64,000 nt of DNA. It comes from PALG01 sp964495885 (GTDB lineage: Bacteria > Bacteroidota > Bacteroidia > Flavobacteriales > Flavobacteriaceae). Position 1 is the stretch's first letter; every line of letters begins with the position of its first letter. A program made the translations under genes and the position numbers. Below, piece after piece: positions 34,572 through 43,298 of the stretch. The stretch covers positions 1-64,000 of the forward strand of contig CAZBWO010000016.1 in the NCBI GenBank assembly GCA_964495885.1, given 5' to 3'. The notes under the pieces are model-generated. The model was not told where the DNA came from, did no database searches, and saw only the letters and a list, made by a program, of their open reading frames with translations.

Positions 34572-36323
34572 TTACAAATCTTTCTCTGAAAGCTGTTTCT
34601 GATACAATTCCTTATAGTACCCTTGGGTATTTACAAGCTCATTATGAGTGCCTTGCTGAATGATTTTGCCGTTTTCCAGCACTAGGATTTGATCTGCGTT
34701 TTTCACCGAAGAAACCCTATGACTCACAATAAGAGTGGTTTTATCCCTTGAAATTCGGTATAGGTTGGAAAGAATTTCTTCTTCGGTTTCGGTGTCAACC
34801 GCACTAAGGCAGTCATCAAAAAGTAGGATTTTAGGGTCTTTTATTATTGCCCTAGCAATAGACACCCGCTGTTTTTGTCCGCCACTAAGAGTAATTCCCC
34901 GTTCTCCCAAGATCGTCTCATATCCTTTCTTGAATTCGATTATATTTTTATGGACTACCGCATTTTTGGCGGCTTGTTCAATTTCTTCCTGTGTTGCGTC
35001 TGCTTTACCAAATTTGATGTTATTTGCTATGGTATCGCTAAAAAGAAAAGCATCCTGCGGAACATAACCAATGCCATTCCGAAGATCTTTTAGGTTGATT
35101 TCCTTTGCCAGTTTATGGTCTAAAGTATAGCTGCCTTCAGAAACATCATACAAACGTGCAATTAGTTCCAGAATAGTAGACTTTCCTGAACCGGTATTCC
35201 CAATAATAGCAAGTGTCTGTCCAGGTTGTACGGTAAATGTAACCTTATCCAAGGCTTTAATGCCAGTATCTGGATACGTGAAACTTACATCGTTGAAGGC
35301 TATTTGGCCCTGTATTGTTGAGCGTATTTCGGACTGGTTCACAATTTGTGGTTCTTCCTGCAAAAATTCATTGATTCTCTTTTGGGAAGCTTCTGCCTGT
35401 TGCACCATAGACGATACCCATCCCACAATGGCAACGGGCCACGTAAGCATATTTACATAGATAAGGAATTCTACGATGGTTCCGAATTCCAAGGTTCCTT
35501 CCATGTATTGCTTTCCACCTATATACACGACAATAATATTGCTTAAACCAATGAGTAAAACCATTAAAGGGAAAAACAGGGCCTGTACTTTGGTAAGGTC
35601 AATATTTTTATCCTTACTGGCATTGGAGAGCTCGTCAAATTGTATTTGCGTACGATTTTCTAACGTATAGGCCTTTATCACCGAAATACCACTGAAACTT
35701 TCCTGGGTGAAAGTTGTTAAGCTGGATAGGTATTGCTGTACGATAGTACTACGTTTATGGATGGCAATACTTAGCTTGTAAATGGAAATCGATAATATGG
35801 GGAGTGGAATAATAGCATATAGCGTTAGGATTGGCGCCGTATAGATCATGTAACTAATGGCTACCACAAAAAGGGTAATGGTGGTAGTGCTGTACATTAG
35901 TGCTGGTCCTGCGTACATACGTACCTTGGAAACATCTTCACTTATACGGTTCATCAAATCTCCTGTACGGTTTCGCTTGTAAAAGTTTAGGGAGAGTCGT
36001 TCATATTGCTGAAAGACCTCGTTTTTTAGGTCGAATTCAATAAACCGGGAAACTACAATAATGGTTTGGCGCATGAGAAAGGTAAAAAAACCTGAAAGCA
36101 ATGCCGCCCCAACGATGATAAGAATGCTTTGTAATAGTTCGCTCTGTAATGCATCCCAGTTAAGGCTTCCTTCAAAGTACTTTTTTACCGCATCCATGGA
36201 GTTACCCACCTGTGCGGGAACCACAATGCGAAACACCGTAGCGATTACGGTAATGATAAGTCCGGCCAGGAGCCTTCCGCGGTACTTAAAAAAATACTTA
36301 TTGAGAAAGCGAAGCTCTTTCAT
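34572..36323 (-). CDS. ABC exporter, fused permease and ATPase (MsbA/MdlB type)
   Basis: A 583-residue half-transporter that would work as a dimer in the inner membrane. The membrane domain has six segments (about 20-310). The nucleotide-binding domain (about 335-575) has Walker A GNTGSGKST (about 373-381), Q-loop GYVPQDAFLFSD, signature LSGGQKQR (about 480), Walker B ILLFDDCLSAVD and the switch His in IVSHR. In place of the Walker B glutamate there is Asp (DDCLSAVD), a substitution seen in one half of heterodimeric exporters, so this subunit may have a degenerate site. Substrate is unknown. Divergent from the dehydrogenase gene. Confidence 0.93.
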   Translation of the reverse strand: MKELRFLNKYFFKYRGRLLAGLIITVIATVFRIVVPAQVGNSMDAVKKYFEGSLNWDALQSELLQSILIIVGAALLSGFFTFLMRQTIIVVSRFIEFDLKNEVFQQYERLSLNFYKRNRTGDLMNRISEDVSKVRMYAGPALMYSTTTITLFVVAISYMIYTAPILTLYAIIPLPILSISIYKLSIAIHKRSTIVQQYLSSLTTFTQESFSGISVIKAYTLENRTQIQFDELSNASKDKNIDLTKVQALFFPLMVLLIGLSNIIVVYIGGKQYMEGTLEFGTIVEFLIYVNMLTWPVAIVGWVSSMVQQAEASQKRINEFLQEEPQIVNQSEIRSTIQGQIAFNDVSFTYPDTGIKALDKVTFTVQPGQTLAIIGNTGSGKSTILELIARLYDVSEGSYTLDHKLAKEINLKDLRNGIGYVPQDAFLFSDTIANNIKFGKADATQEEIEQAAKNAVVHKNIIEFKKGYETILGERGITLSGGQKQRVSIARAIIKDPKILLFDDCLSAVDTETEEEILSNLYRISRDKTTLIVSHRVSSVKNADQILVLENGKIIQQGTHNELVNTQGYYKELYQKQLSEKDL

Positions 36324-36370
36324 ATAGAGTTAAAACTTATTAACAGATTATCGAATTTGTGATATTTATT

Positions 36371-36401
36371 TTGCGGGATAGTCAATTTAGAAGTAATTTT
36401 G
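36371..36401 (+). promoter_or_regulatory. Promoter of the amino-acid dehydrogenase gene
   Basis: TTG at 36371-36373 and TAATTTTG at 36394-36401, spacer 20 nt, fit the Bacteroidota promoter pattern. The ATG lies 26 nt downstream. Confidence 0.7.
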
Positions 36402-36427
36402 CACGTTATTTTTATTAATATGCTAAA

Positions 36428-37525
36428 ATGGTAACAGATGTAATCGGTTCCAAGGAACTTCAAAAAGTAGCCCCTGTTTTTGGGCAGACTTCTTTTGACA
36501 ACCACGAACAAATTGTTTTTTGCAACGACAAAGATACAGGATTAAAAGCAATAATTGGGATTCATAATACCGTTTTGGGTCCTGCGTTGGGCGGTACCCG
36601 TATGTGGGATTATGCTACAGAATGGGACGCATTGAATGATGTTCTTCGCCTTTCTAGGGGAATGACCTATAAGTCGGCAATTACAGGATTGAACCTTGGA
36701 GGAGGAAAAGCCGTAATTATTGGAGATGCCAAAACAGAAAAGACACCAGAATTAATGCTTCGCTTTGGGGAATTTGTACATTCCTTGGGTGGAAAGTATA
36801 TCACTGCGGAAGATGTAGGGATGGCAACAGCTGATATGGATTTGGTTAGAACCGTGACTCCTTACGTGACGGGTATTTCCGAAGAAAAAGGAGGTGCTGG
36901 AAATCCTTCCCCAATTACTGCTTACGGAGTATTTATGGGAATGAAGGCTGCCGCTAAATATGCATTTGGTTCTGATGTTTTGGAAGACCGTACGGTATTT
37001 GTGCAAGGTATTGGGAATGTTGGTGAAGCACTTGTAGAGCATTTGACCAATGAAGGTGCTAAGGTGGTTATTTCAGATCTTAATCAGGAACGCTTGGAAG
37101 AAGTACGTGATAAATACCAAGCAGTAATCTATGGTGGAGATAATTTGTATGCCGAAGACATGGATATCTATGCTCCTTGTGCATTAGGTGCTACCATAAA
37201 TGATGAAACTATCTATCAGTTGAAGGCAAAAGTGATTGCTGGTGCTGCAAACAACCAATTGGCCCAAGAACAAAAACATGGAAAGATCTTAAGGGAAAGA
37301 GGGATTGTATATGCCCCAGACTTCCTTATTAATGCAGGTGGTATTATTAATGTATATGCTGAACTGGAAAATTATGGGAAGCAGGAGATAATTCGTAAAA
37401 CCGAAAATATCTTCAATACTACCTTGGAAATATTGACCAAAGCAGATGCTCAGCAGATTACCTCCCACCAAGCAGCATTGGAAATTGCAGAAGCAAGAAT
37501 CAATGCCCGAAAAACAGGGATGTAA
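36428..37525 (+). CDS. Leu/Phe/Val-type amino-acid dehydrogenase
   Basis: A 365-residue NAD+-dependent dehydrogenase that deaminates branched-chain amino acids to 2-oxo acids. The substrate and catalytic site is at GGTRMWDY and GLNLGGGKAVI (lysine near 96-100), followed by AEDVGM (catalytic Asp). The C-terminal Rossmann domain has the fingerprint GIGNVGEALVEHL (about 196-208). The length fits leucine dehydrogenase rather than glutamate dehydrogenase (over 410). Products could feed the leucine breakdown pathway, for which an HMG-CoA lyase gene is at 42433. Confidence 0.92.
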   Translation: MVTDVIGSKELQKVAPVFGQTSFDNHEQIVFCNDKDTGLKAIIGIHNTVLGPALGGTRMWDYATEWDALNDVLRLSRGMTYKSAITGLNLGGGKAVIIGDAKTEKTPELMLRFGEFVHSLGGKYITAEDVGMATADMDLVRTVTPYVTGISEEKGGAGNPSPITAYGVFMGMKAAAKYAFGSDVLEDRTVFVQGIGNVGEALVEHLTNEGAKVVISDLNQERLEEVRDKYQAVIYGGDNLYAEDMDIYAPCALGATINDETIYQLKAKVIAGAANNQLAQEQKHGKILRERGIVYAPDFLINAGGIINVYAELENYGKQEIIRKTENIFNTTLEILTKADAQQITSHQAALEIAEARINARKTGM

Positions 37526-37542
37526 TATTGCGGTATAATCGT

Positions 37543-37580
37543 TATATTTGCAGCGCACAGGAACGTTCTTGTGCGCTGTT
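37543..37580 (+). promoter_or_regulatory. -7 box and hairpin in front of nusB
   Basis: TATATTTG (37543-37550) is followed at once by a perfect stem CAGCGCACA/TGTGCGCTG (37551-37578) and a T-rich tail TTTGTTTT. The hairpin may terminate the upstream dehydrogenase transcript, form the 5' end of the nusB mRNA, or both. Confidence 0.55.
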
Positions 37581-37605
37581 TGTTTTATAAAAAGCTCTTT
37601 GCCAT

Positions 37606-38550
37606 ATGCTTACTCGAAGACATATTAGAATTAAGGTAATGCAATCCCTCTATGCGTTTTACCAATCTGACTACCAAGATCTGGAAAAACAGGAGAAATT
37701 TCTTCGGTACAGTATTTTGCAAATGAAGGACCTTACGGCCTTGATGCTTCACCTTATGGTGGCCGTTCGGAATCATGCCCAGAACTATCTGGAAAAATCA
37801 CAACAAAAATTATTGGCAACAGAACAGGATAAAAACCCTAGCAGGTCTTTTATAGACAATAAAGTAATTGCCATGATTGCCAAACACCCAGAGTTGCAGC
37901 AGTTTTTGAAGAACCAAAAACTAAACCATTGGGAAAAAGATGATGAGTATGTGGCGATATTGTTTAAAAATCTACGTGCAGAACCTTTTTATGAGGAGTA
38001 TTTGTCAATAAAAAAACCATCGTTTAAGGAAGATGTAGACTTTGTTTCAGAGTTTTACAAGCAAGTGATTGCGCCAAATGACAAATTATATGAATATTTG
38101 GAAGATCAACGACTTACATGGTTAGACGATTTTCCATTAGTGAATACCTCCTTAGTGAAAATATTGGATAAGGTACAGCCTAATAAAGGGCATCGAATTT
38201 TCAATCCAGAGGTATTTAAAAATGAAGATGATAAGGAATACAGCGTGCAACTTCTTCGGAAAGTTATTCTTAATGATGATTCCCTATCACAAGCCATTGA
38301 TGGTAAAACCCCCAATTGGGATCAAGATCGTATTGCCGATTTGGACATGATTATCCTTAAACTAGGTATTGCAGAGTTCCTTTATTTCCCTTCCATTCCT
38401 TTGCGGGTTACCATAAATGAATACCTTGAAATCGCAAAAGAATATTCAACACCCAAGAGCAGTGTCTTTATTAACGGTATTTTAGACAAGTTGGCAAAGG
38501 AATATGAGGAGGAAGGAAAATTGAATAAAATTGGGCGCGGACTTACATAA
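37606..38550 (+). CDS. nusB: Transcription antitermination factor NusB, long Bacteroidota form
   Basis: A 314-residue protein, about twice the length of E. coli NusB. The first 170 residues form an N-terminal extension (start LTRRHIRIKVMQSLYAFYQS looks like a NusB N-terminal helix) and the C-terminal half (about 195-305) carries the NusB fold end: DLDMIILKLGIAEFLYFPSIP, then RVTINEYLEIAKEYSTPKSS, then VFINGILDKL. It binds boxA RNA with NusE and is needed for rRNA antitermination. It begins a run continuing with DUF1573 and yajC, 61 nt and 5 nt apart. Confidence 0.92.
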   Translation: MLTRRHIRIKVMQSLYAFYQSDYQDLEKQEKFLRYSILQMKDLTALMLHLMVAVRNHAQNYLEKSQQKLLATEQDKNPSRSFIDNKVIAMIAKHPELQQFLKNQKLNHWEKDDEYVAILFKNLRAEPFYEEYLSIKKPSFKEDVDFVSEFYKQVIAPNDKLYEYLEDQRLTWLDDFPLVNTSLVKILDKVQPNKGHRIFNPEVFKNEDDKEYSVQLLRKVILNDDSLSQAIDGKTPNWDQDRIADLDMIILKLGIAEFLYFPSIPLRVTINEYLEIAKEYSTPKSSVFINGILDKLAKEYEEEGKLNKIGRGLT

Positions 38551-38611
38551 AAGCAAAAAAATACCTACATTAGCGGCTCTTAAAAAGAATACTAATTTAA
38601 AAACATACACT

Positions 38612-39094
38612 ATGAAAAAAACCATTTTCCTAATGGCTGCGGTGATTGCTTTTAGCTTTACTTCCTGCAAGGAAAACGCTGCCGACAAAGTGAATGAAGA
38701 AAATGTAGCAGCTGTAGAAGCTCAAAATGCTGAAGCAGGGAAATTTCCTGTAATGACTTTTGAAGAAAAAGTTTGGGATTTCGGAACCATTGAACAAGGA
38801 ACTCCTCAAGAGCACGTATTCACGTTTACCAACACTGGTGAATCTGATTTGATTATCGTTGATGCAAAGGCTAGCTGTGGATGTACTGTTCCTTCCATTC
38901 CTAAAAACGAGCCTATCGCTCCTGGTGATAGCGCTGAAATGTTGGTGAAATTCAACGGAAACGGTAAAAATCAAGTTAGTAAAACGGTAACTATTACTGC
39001 TAACACTGAAAGTGGTAAAGAAACTGTAAGTATTAAAGCGTTCATCAACCCTAAAGAAGGCGCTACTACAGGATCTCCAATTAAAGTACAATAA
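38612..39094 (+). CDS. DUF1573 lipoprotein
   Basis: A 160-residue exported protein from the ATG at 38612. The signal peptide (MKKTIFLMAAVIAFSFTSC) ends in a lipobox FTSC, so it should be lipid-anchored. The mature part is a DUF1573 Ig-like beta-sandwich: FGTIEQGTPQEHVFTFTN, then ASCGCTVPSIPKNEPI (the conserved CGC) and a C-terminal strand set. Its function is unknown, though the family is widespread in Bacteroidota periplasms. It sits between nusB and yajC, 5 nt before yajC. Confidence 0.92.
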   Translation: MKKTIFLMAAVIAFSFTSCKENAADKVNEENVAAVEAQNAEAGKFPVMTFEEKVWDFGTIEQGTPQEHVFTFTNTGESDLIIVDAKASCGCTVPSIPKNEPIAPGDSAEMLVKFNGNGKNQVSKTVTITANTESGKETVSIKAFINPKEGATTGSPIKVQ

Positions 39095-39099
39095 TATAG

Positions 39100-39378
39100 A
39101 TGGAGCAATTACAAAGTTTTGCACCGTTAATTTTAATGTTTTTGGTGGTCTATCTCTTTATGATACGACCCCAAATGAAAAGGGCTAAAAATGAGAAGCG
39201 CTTTGCAGCCGATTTAAAAGTAGGCGATAAAGTGGTGACCAAAAGTGGCCTGCATGCCAAAGTCATGAAACTTAATGATGATGGTACCTGCATTCTTGAA
39301 TCCGGAGCTGGAAAGCTTAAGTTTGAGCGTTCTGCATTATCTATGGAATTGAGTAAAAAAACAACGGAAAGCAAATAA
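39100..39378 (+). CDS. yajC: Preprotein translocase accessory subunit YajC
   Basis: A 92-residue inner-membrane protein. A single N-terminal membrane segment (APLILMFLVVYLFMIRP, about residues 8-24) ends in the RPQ motif typical of YajC, followed by a small beta-domain (ADLKVGDKVVTKSGLHAKV). YajC binds SecDF-YidC and assists Sec-dependent export. The operon nusB-DUF1573-yajC is usual in Bacteroidota. Confidence 0.95.
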   Translation: MEQLQSFAPLILMFLVVYLFMIRPQMKRAKNEKRFAADLKVGDKVVTKSGLHAKVMKLNDDGTCILESGAGKLKFERSALSMELSKKTTESK

Positions 39379-39391
39379 ATTATAGTACCAT

Positions 39392-39422
39392 AAAAAAAAC
39401 CTCCCGAACGGGAGGTTTTTTT
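39392..39422. terminator. Bidirectional terminator between yajC and pepT
   Basis: AAAAAACCTCCCG-AA-CGGGAGGTTTTTT, perfect stem with A- and T-runs on either side, in the gap between convergent genes. Confidence 0.9.
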
Positions 39423-39436
39423 ATTTGTCTATTTTT

Positions 39437-40669
39437 CTATTCAGCGGTAAGTTTCGCAATATTCACGATAACTTCAATTGCTTTCTGCATGCTTTCCACA
39501 GGAACGTATTCATACCTTCCGTGAAAGTTGTGGCCACCCGCAAAAATATTCGGACAGGGCAGCCCCATATAACTTAATTGAGAACCGTCTGTCCCTCCAC
39601 GTATTGGTTTTATCATGGGTTCTATTCCCGCCTGTTGCATCGCCTTTTCAGCAATTTCCACAATGTGCATTACAGGTTCAATTTTTTCCCGCATGTTAAA
39701 ATATTGATCTTTTAATTCTACGCTTATCCGTTCTGCTTCATATTGTTGGTTGAGTTCGTCTGCCAATGATTGCATCATTCTTTTTCTGGCTTCAAAATGC
39801 TCCTTGTCATGATCCCGAACGATATAATGCAGCTTGGTATGATCTACAGAACCTTCCATATGGTGTAAATGGAAGAACCCCTGTCTTCCTTCGGTATGTT
39901 CTGGGGTCTCCATTCGTGGAAGGGAATTAATGTAATCTGTGGCGATATACATACTATTTACCATTTTTCCTTTGGCATATCCAGGATGTACTATTTTCCC
40001 CTGAATGCTCACTACAGCACCTGCCGCATTGAAATTCTCAAACTCTAATTCCCCAACTTGGCTTCCGTCCATGGTATAGGCCCATTCGGCACCAAACTTT
40101 TTCACGTCAAACTTATGTGCTCCACGTCCAATTTCTTCATCGGGGGTAAAGCCTACCTTAATGGTACCATGTTTTATTTCTGGATGCTGAATTAAATATT
40201 CCATCGCCGAGATGATTTCAGCAATACCTGCTTTATCATCAGCCCCTAAAAGGGTTGTGCCGTCTGTCGTAATTAAGGTTTGCCCTTTGTACAACAAAAG
40301 GTCTTCAAATTCCTTAGGGGATAATACAAGGTTTTTTTCCGAGTTTAGGATAATATCCTTTCCATCATATTCTTCAATAATTTGCGGATTTACATTTGCT
40401 CCGGTAAAATCTGGGGAAGTGTCAAAATGCGAAATAAAACCAATAGTGGGAACTTCTTTGTCAACATTACTGGGAAGCGTTGCCATGATGTAGGCATTGT
40501 CATCAATAGTAACATCTTTCATTCCAATTTCCTTTAATTCTGAAACAAGTGCATGTGCTAAATCCCATTGTTTTTCAGTACTAGGGGTCGTTTCGGAAGT
40601 AGGATCACTTTCAGTGTCTACCGTAACATAACTTTTGAAACGTTCTATGAGTTTATCTTTTGAAATCAT
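39437..40669 (-). CDS. pepT: Peptidase T (tripeptide aminopeptidase)
   Basis: A 410-residue M20 metallopeptidase that removes the N-terminal residue of tripeptides in the cytoplasm. Two-zinc ligands are recognisable: HFDTSPD (His78 region), GADDKAGIA (bridging Asp), DEEIGRG (catalytic Glu and ligand Glu), TMDGS (Asp), and a final His in AGGHNFHG. The IRGGTDGSQLS segment near 350 is the PepT signature. Length is standard. It faces the pyrD operon with about 85 bp of shared intergenic sequence. Confidence 0.96.
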   Translation of the reverse strand: MISKDKLIERFKSYVTVDTESDPTSETTPSTEKQWDLAHALVSELKEIGMKDVTIDDNAYIMATLPSNVDKEVPTIGFISHFDTSPDFTGANVNPQIIEEYDGKDIILNSEKNLVLSPKEFEDLLLYKGQTLITTDGTTLLGADDKAGIAEIISAMEYLIQHPEIKHGTIKVGFTPDEEIGRGAHKFDVKKFGAEWAYTMDGSQVGELEFENFNAAGAVVSIQGKIVHPGYAKGKMVNSMYIATDYINSLPRMETPEHTEGRQGFFHLHHMEGSVDHTKLHYIVRDHDKEHFEARKRMMQSLADELNQQYEAERISVELKDQYFNMREKIEPVMHIVEIAEKAMQQAGIEPMIKPIRGGTDGSQLSYMGLPCPNIFAGGHNFHGRYEYVPVESMQKAIEVIVNIAKLTAE

Positions 40670-40728
40670 AATTGGAAGTTTATCACAAATTAACGGAATA
40701 AGCCTTTAAAAAATAAGCCTTTTAGTAC

Positions 40729-40736
40729 TATTTTTG
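40729..40736 (+). promoter_or_regulatory. -7 box of the pyrD operon
   Basis: TATTTTTG matches TAnnTTTG, 17 nt before the ATG at 40754. A -33 TTG is not visible. Confidence 0.5.
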
Positions 40737-40753
40737 CATCACAATCCTACCGT

Positions 40754-41767
40754 ATGTATCAACTAGTTAGATCCATTCTTTTTCTCTTCGACCCAGAATG
40801 GGTGCATCATTTCAGTTTTAAAAGTATTAGATTCCTCAACAAGCTAGGTTTTGGAGCGATTTTCAGAAATGCCTACCAAGTAAAATCACCAAAGCTTGAA
40901 CGAACCTTATGGGGAATCACCTTTCCCAATCCGGTGGGATTGGCTGCAGGATTTGATAAAGATGCTAAATTGTACAAGGAACTTTCCAATTTCGGCTTTG
41001 GATTTATTGAAATAGGAACCGTAACTCCCAAACCACAACCCGGAAACCCCAAAAAACGATTGTTTCGGCTTAAAAAAGATTCGGCCATCATTAACAGAAT
41101 GGGTTTTAATAATCAAGGGGTGGAAAATGCCGCACTACTTCTGAAGAAAAACAAAGGTGTCATTATAGGTGGAAATATAGGTAAGAACAAAGTAACCCCT
41201 AATGAAGAGGCTGTAAATGATTACCTCTCTTGCTTTGAAGCCCTTTATCCTTATGTAGATTATTTTGTGGTGAACGTAAGTTCCCCCAATACACCAAATT
41301 TAAGAGCGCTTCAGGATAAGGAACCCCTTACAAAATTGCTTCTTTCCTTAAAGCAGGCGAATGCACAAAAAACGAAAGAAAAACCAATATTATTAAAAAT
41401 AGCTCCTGATTTAAATAATGACCAATTGCAAGATATTATAGACATTGTTCAGGAAACTAAAATTGAAGGTGTTATTGCAACCAATACCACGATTTCACGT
41501 GACGGATTAGTTTCTGAAAATGCTTCGGAAATGGGAGGATTGAGCGGAAAACCCTTGACCAAAAGATCTACGGAAGTCATCCGCTTTCTTTCAGAAAAAA
41601 GTAATCAAAGCTTTCCTATTATTGGAGTAGGAGGAATTCATTCAAAGGAAGATGCCCTCGAAAAATTGAATGCCGGCGCAAGCTTGGTACAACTCTATAC
41701 TGGCTTTATCTATGAGGGTCCAGCTTTGATTAAACAAATCAATAAAGCCATTTTACAGCAATCATAA
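40754..41767 (+). CDS. pyrD: Quinone-dependent dihydroorotate dehydrogenase
   Basis: A 337-residue class 2 enzyme oxidising dihydroorotate to orotate in pyrimidine synthesis, with electrons passed to quinone. The N-terminal helices (about 1-40) attach it to the inner membrane and form the quinone tunnel. FMN-barrel motifs follow: NPVGLAAGFDKDA (about 55-67), VNVSSPNTPNLR with catalytic Ser (about 173-184), TNTTISRDGL, and the phosphate site GVGGIHS. It begins an operon with a LysE exporter whose start overlaps the stop by one base. Confidence 0.97.
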   Translation: MYQLVRSILFLFDPEWVHHFSFKSIRFLNKLGFGAIFRNAYQVKSPKLERTLWGITFPNPVGLAAGFDKDAKLYKELSNFGFGFIEIGTVTPKPQPGNPKKRLFRLKKDSAIINRMGFNNQGVENAALLLKKNKGVIIGGNIGKNKVTPNEEAVNDYLSCFEALYPYVDYFVVNVSSPNTPNLRALQDKEPLTKLLLSLKQANAQKTKEKPILLKIAPDLNNDQLQDIIDIVQETKIEGVIATNTTISRDGLVSENASEMGGLSGKPLTKRSTEVIRFLSEKSNQSFPIIGVGGIHSKEDALEKLNAGASLVQLYTGFIYEGPALIKQINKAILQQS

Positions 41768-42381
41768 TGTGGGAACAGCTCGCTTCTTTTTCCTTTTTTA
41801 CTATGTTGCTGGCACTTTCACCAGGACCGGATAATATTTTTGTCATGACCCAGTCGTTGGTCAATGGATTTAAAAGCGGACTTGCAACTACCGCAGGACT
41901 GTTGTCGGGCTGTATCGTACATACTACTTTGTTGGCATTTGGGGTTTCGGCATTGATTGCTGCATCTGAAGCTGCCATATGGGTGATTAAAATTGTTGGG
42001 GCATTGTATTTGTGTTTTCTCGCATTTAAAGTATCTCAGAGTGATACTCAATTAAGTTTTAATGAAAAAGTAGATAGTAAAAGTTATCTAACCCTATACA
42101 AGACAGGGGTGGTAATGAATTTGGTAAACCCAAAAGTTCTATTGTTTTTTTTAGCGTTTTTCCCTTCCTTTTTATGGAATGAAACCGAAAATACTGTCTT
42201 TCAATTTTATATTTTGGGATTGGTATTCATGCTTGTATCCTTTTTTGTTTTTGGCGGTTTAGCACTTTTGGCTGGGCAAATTTCAAATTATATGGCCCGT
42301 CATCAAAAAGCGGGAGCGGTATTAAAATGGCTTCAGGTTTTGGTTTTCGTTGGAATTGCCATTTTTATTTTGATTCCTTAA
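41767..42381 (+). CDS. LysE/RhtB-family amino-acid exporter
   Basis: A 204-residue inner-membrane protein with about six hydrophobic segments. The signature near the N-terminus (LALSPGPDNIFVMTQSL) and NPKVLLFFLAFFPSF near 122 are typical of the family, which exports amino acids such as Lys, Thr or homoserine lactone. Substrate not decidable. Translationally coupled to pyrD (TAATG) and 51 nt before the HMG-CoA lyase gene. Confidence 0.92.
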   Translation: MWEQLASFSFFTMLLALSPGPDNIFVMTQSLVNGFKSGLATTAGLLSGCIVHTTLLAFGVSALIAASEAAIWVIKIVGALYLCFLAFKVSQSDTQLSFNEKVDSKSYLTLYKTGVVMNLVNPKVLLFFLAFFPSFLWNETENTVFQFYILGLVFMLVSFFVFGGLALLAGQISNYMARHQKAGAVLKWLQVLVFVGIAIFILIP

Positions 42382-42432
42382 TTTTTTAATGGAACTTCCT
42401 CTACCCACAAGGCGATTTCCTATCTTTACGGA

Positions 42433-43296
42433 ATGCAGGAAGTAAAGCTTATTGAATGCCCCAGGGATGCCATGCAAGGCATTAAGGATTGGATTCCTAC
42501 GGAAGCCAAGGCGCAATATATTCAGGCTTTGCTGCGGTGTGGGTTTGACACCATTGATTTTGGAAGTTTTGTGTCCCCAAAGGCCATTCCGCAGATGAAA
42601 GATACGGCTGAAGTACTTGAACTTTTGGATCTTTCTGAAACGACTAGCAAACTTTTGGCCATTGTTGCGAACGTTAGGGGAGCTGCCGACGCAGTGCAAT
42701 TCCCGGAAATTCAATATTTAGGCTACCCTTTTTCCATTTCCGAGAATTTTCAGATGCGGAATACCCATAAAACCATTGCCCAATCTATTGAAGTGCTTTC
42801 AGAAATATTGAAACTTGCCAACCAGCATGGGAAAGAAGTAGTGACTTATCTTTCCATGGGCTTTGGAAATCCGTATGGTGATCCTTGGAATGTTGATATT
42901 GTTGGAGAATGGGCCGAAAGACTTCACGGCATGGGAGTGAAGATATTATCCTTAAGTGATACGGTTGGGACTTCTACGCCAGAAGTGATTGAATACCTTT
43001 TTTCACATTTAATCCCAAGATACCCTGAAGTAGAGTTTGGAGCACACCTACATACTACTCCTACCACTTGGTTTGAGAAGGTAGATGCAGCCTATAAAGC
43101 GGGTTGTAGAAGATTTGATGGGGCAATTCAAGGATTTGGGGGCTGTCCTATGGCAAAAGACGAGCTTACGGGGAACATGCCTACTGAAAAAATGTTAAGC
43201 TATTTTACCACTGAAAAAGTGGAAACACATATTTTGCCTATGTCATTTGAAAGTGCACATAATGAAGCATCCAAAATATTCCTAAAATACCATTAA
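42433..43296 (+). CDS. Hydroxymethylglutaryl-CoA lyase
   Basis: A 287-residue TIM-barrel enzyme splitting HMG-CoA to acetoacetate and acetyl-CoA, the last step of leucine breakdown. The N-terminal ECPRDAMQG segment carries the catalytic Arg-Asp, FGAHLHTT (about 200) the metal-binding His pair, and FGGCPMAKDELTGNMPTEKM the C-terminal loop with the catalytic Cys. Metal cofactor Mg2+ or Mn2+, cytoplasm. It is 2 nt before the nucleotidase gene. Confidence 0.93.
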   Translation: MQEVKLIECPRDAMQGIKDWIPTEAKAQYIQALLRCGFDTIDFGSFVSPKAIPQMKDTAEVLELLDLSETTSKLLAIVANVRGAADAVQFPEIQYLGYPFSISENFQMRNTHKTIAQSIEVLSEILKLANQHGKEVVTYLSMGFGNPYGDPWNVDIVGEWAERLHGMGVKILSLSDTVGTSTPEVIEYLFSHLIPRYPEVEFGAHLHTTPTTWFEKVDAAYKAGCRRFDGAIQGFGGCPMAKDELTGNMPTEKMLSYFTTEKVETHILPMSFESAHNEASKIFLKYH

Positions 43297-43298
43297 CC

